A stretch of DNA of 64,000 bases from Acinetobacter pittii (GTDB lineage: Bacteria > Pseudomonadota > Gammaproteobacteria > Pseudomonadales > Moraxellaceae), in the NCBI RefSeq assembly GCF_034064985.1, contig NZ_CP139249.1:1054001-1118000 (forward strand), in the 5' to 3' direction. Within the stretch, counting starts at the first letter, position 1; every line of letters starts with the position of its first letter. Both the position numbers and the translations under genes were made by a program. Under the pieces are notes generated by a model. It ran no database searches and had not been told where the DNA came from. It saw only the letters and a program-made list of their open reading frames with translations. This document shows, in pieces, positions 63,776 through 64,000 of the stretch.

Positions 63776-63837
63776 CCCAGTATGATGAAGGCTTGACCAA
63801 ATGGTCAATTTATCAACTGGGTTTTTTATTTATCTAA
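63776..63837 (+). terminator. Terminator of the ampG-gloA unit
   Basis: Outer stem CCCAGT / ACTGGG with an inner TTGACC / GGTCAA hairpin, then six T. Confidence 0.75.
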
Positions 63838-63857
63838 AATAATCATAGGATATGGCT

Positions 63858-64000
63858 ATGCTGAAGTTATTGGCGCTTGATCGATTTACAATTTTATTGG
63901 TTGGAATGGTATTACTTGCAACATTCTTCCCAGTCAGTGGTCAAGCAGCGCAATATTTCAATACACTGACCACAGTCGCAATTGCAATTTTATTCTTTTT
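63858..64000 (+). CDS. Bile acid:sodium symporter-like (BASS family) transporter, 3' end outside window
   Basis: Starts MLKLLALDRFTILLVGMVLLATFFPVSG, with AGGA 8 nt before ATG 63858, and continues NTLTTVAIAILFF, typical of SBF-like/PF13593 transporters. The frame is open to the window end. Confidence 0.68.
   Translation, partial: MLKLLALDRFTILLVGMVLLATFFPVSGQAAQYFNTLTTVAIAILFF

Overview
This is an Acinetobacter chromosome segment (A. baumannii group). The evidence is low GC, the Pst phosphate cluster, a Bap-like adhesin, the purB-hflD-mnmA-nudJ block, surE next to an NlpD-like lipoprotein gene, and proteins that read as typical gammaproteobacterial orthologues. It carries one apparently complete temperate phage.

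Host left flank (1-17560). It starts inside an aromatic amino-acid permease gene. The pstS-pstC-pstA-pstB phosphate uptake operon follows, behind a three-repeat Pho box. Next come a SohB-like S49 peptidase and a repeat-containing surface protein with a BapA-type prefix. A leftward block holds a DUF2238 membrane protein, purB, hflD, mnmA, nudJ, a gamma-carbonic-anhydrase-like protein, the carboxypeptidase dacC, and two paralogous small exported proteins.

Prophage (17561-55554, about 38.0 kb). A perfect 25-bp direct repeat at 17561-17585 and 55555-55579 marks attL and attR. The repeat covers the GTG start and first codons of surE, so integration rebuilds the surE 5' end at attR and leaves a 10-codon relic at attL. 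From left to right:
- A leftward early operon (17.7-22.4 kb) with an AlpA-like putative excisionase, a DUF262 protein, a PD-(D/E)XK nuclease and several unknown genes.
- A lambda-like switch (22.4-24.0 kb): CI-type S24 repressor, Cro-like and CII-like proteins. Near-mirror promoters pL and pR have operators built from TAAACA/TGTTTA half-sites.
- Replication genes: an O/DnaT-like initiator with a candidate iteron origin inside it, and a DnaB-type helicase.
- A nin-like accessory region with a methyltransferase, a RuvC-like resolvase, NinB and a YbcO-like HNH protein. Two accessory genes carry their own extended -10 promoters and terminators.
- A P22-like podovirus morphogenesis cluster: TerS/TerL, portal, scaffold, coat, gp4-like, gp10-like, ejection proteins and two proteins with related head-binding domains, one ending in an SGNH esterase.
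- A lectin-fold protein, a reverse-strand lipoprotein moron, lysis genes, and the integrase at attR.

Host right flank (55555-64000). It holds surE, an NlpD-like LysM/M23 lipoprotein, a LysR regulator, a LonB-like protease, an AmpG-type permease with an extra soluble insert, gloA, and the start of a bile-acid:sodium-symporter-like gene.

How it works together (inference from layout). CI would silence pL and pR. SOS cleavage of CI would release both. The left operon would supply recombination and excision functions and the right operon replication and late genes. Virions would be short-tailed, with an esterase tailspike acting on surface polysaccharide.
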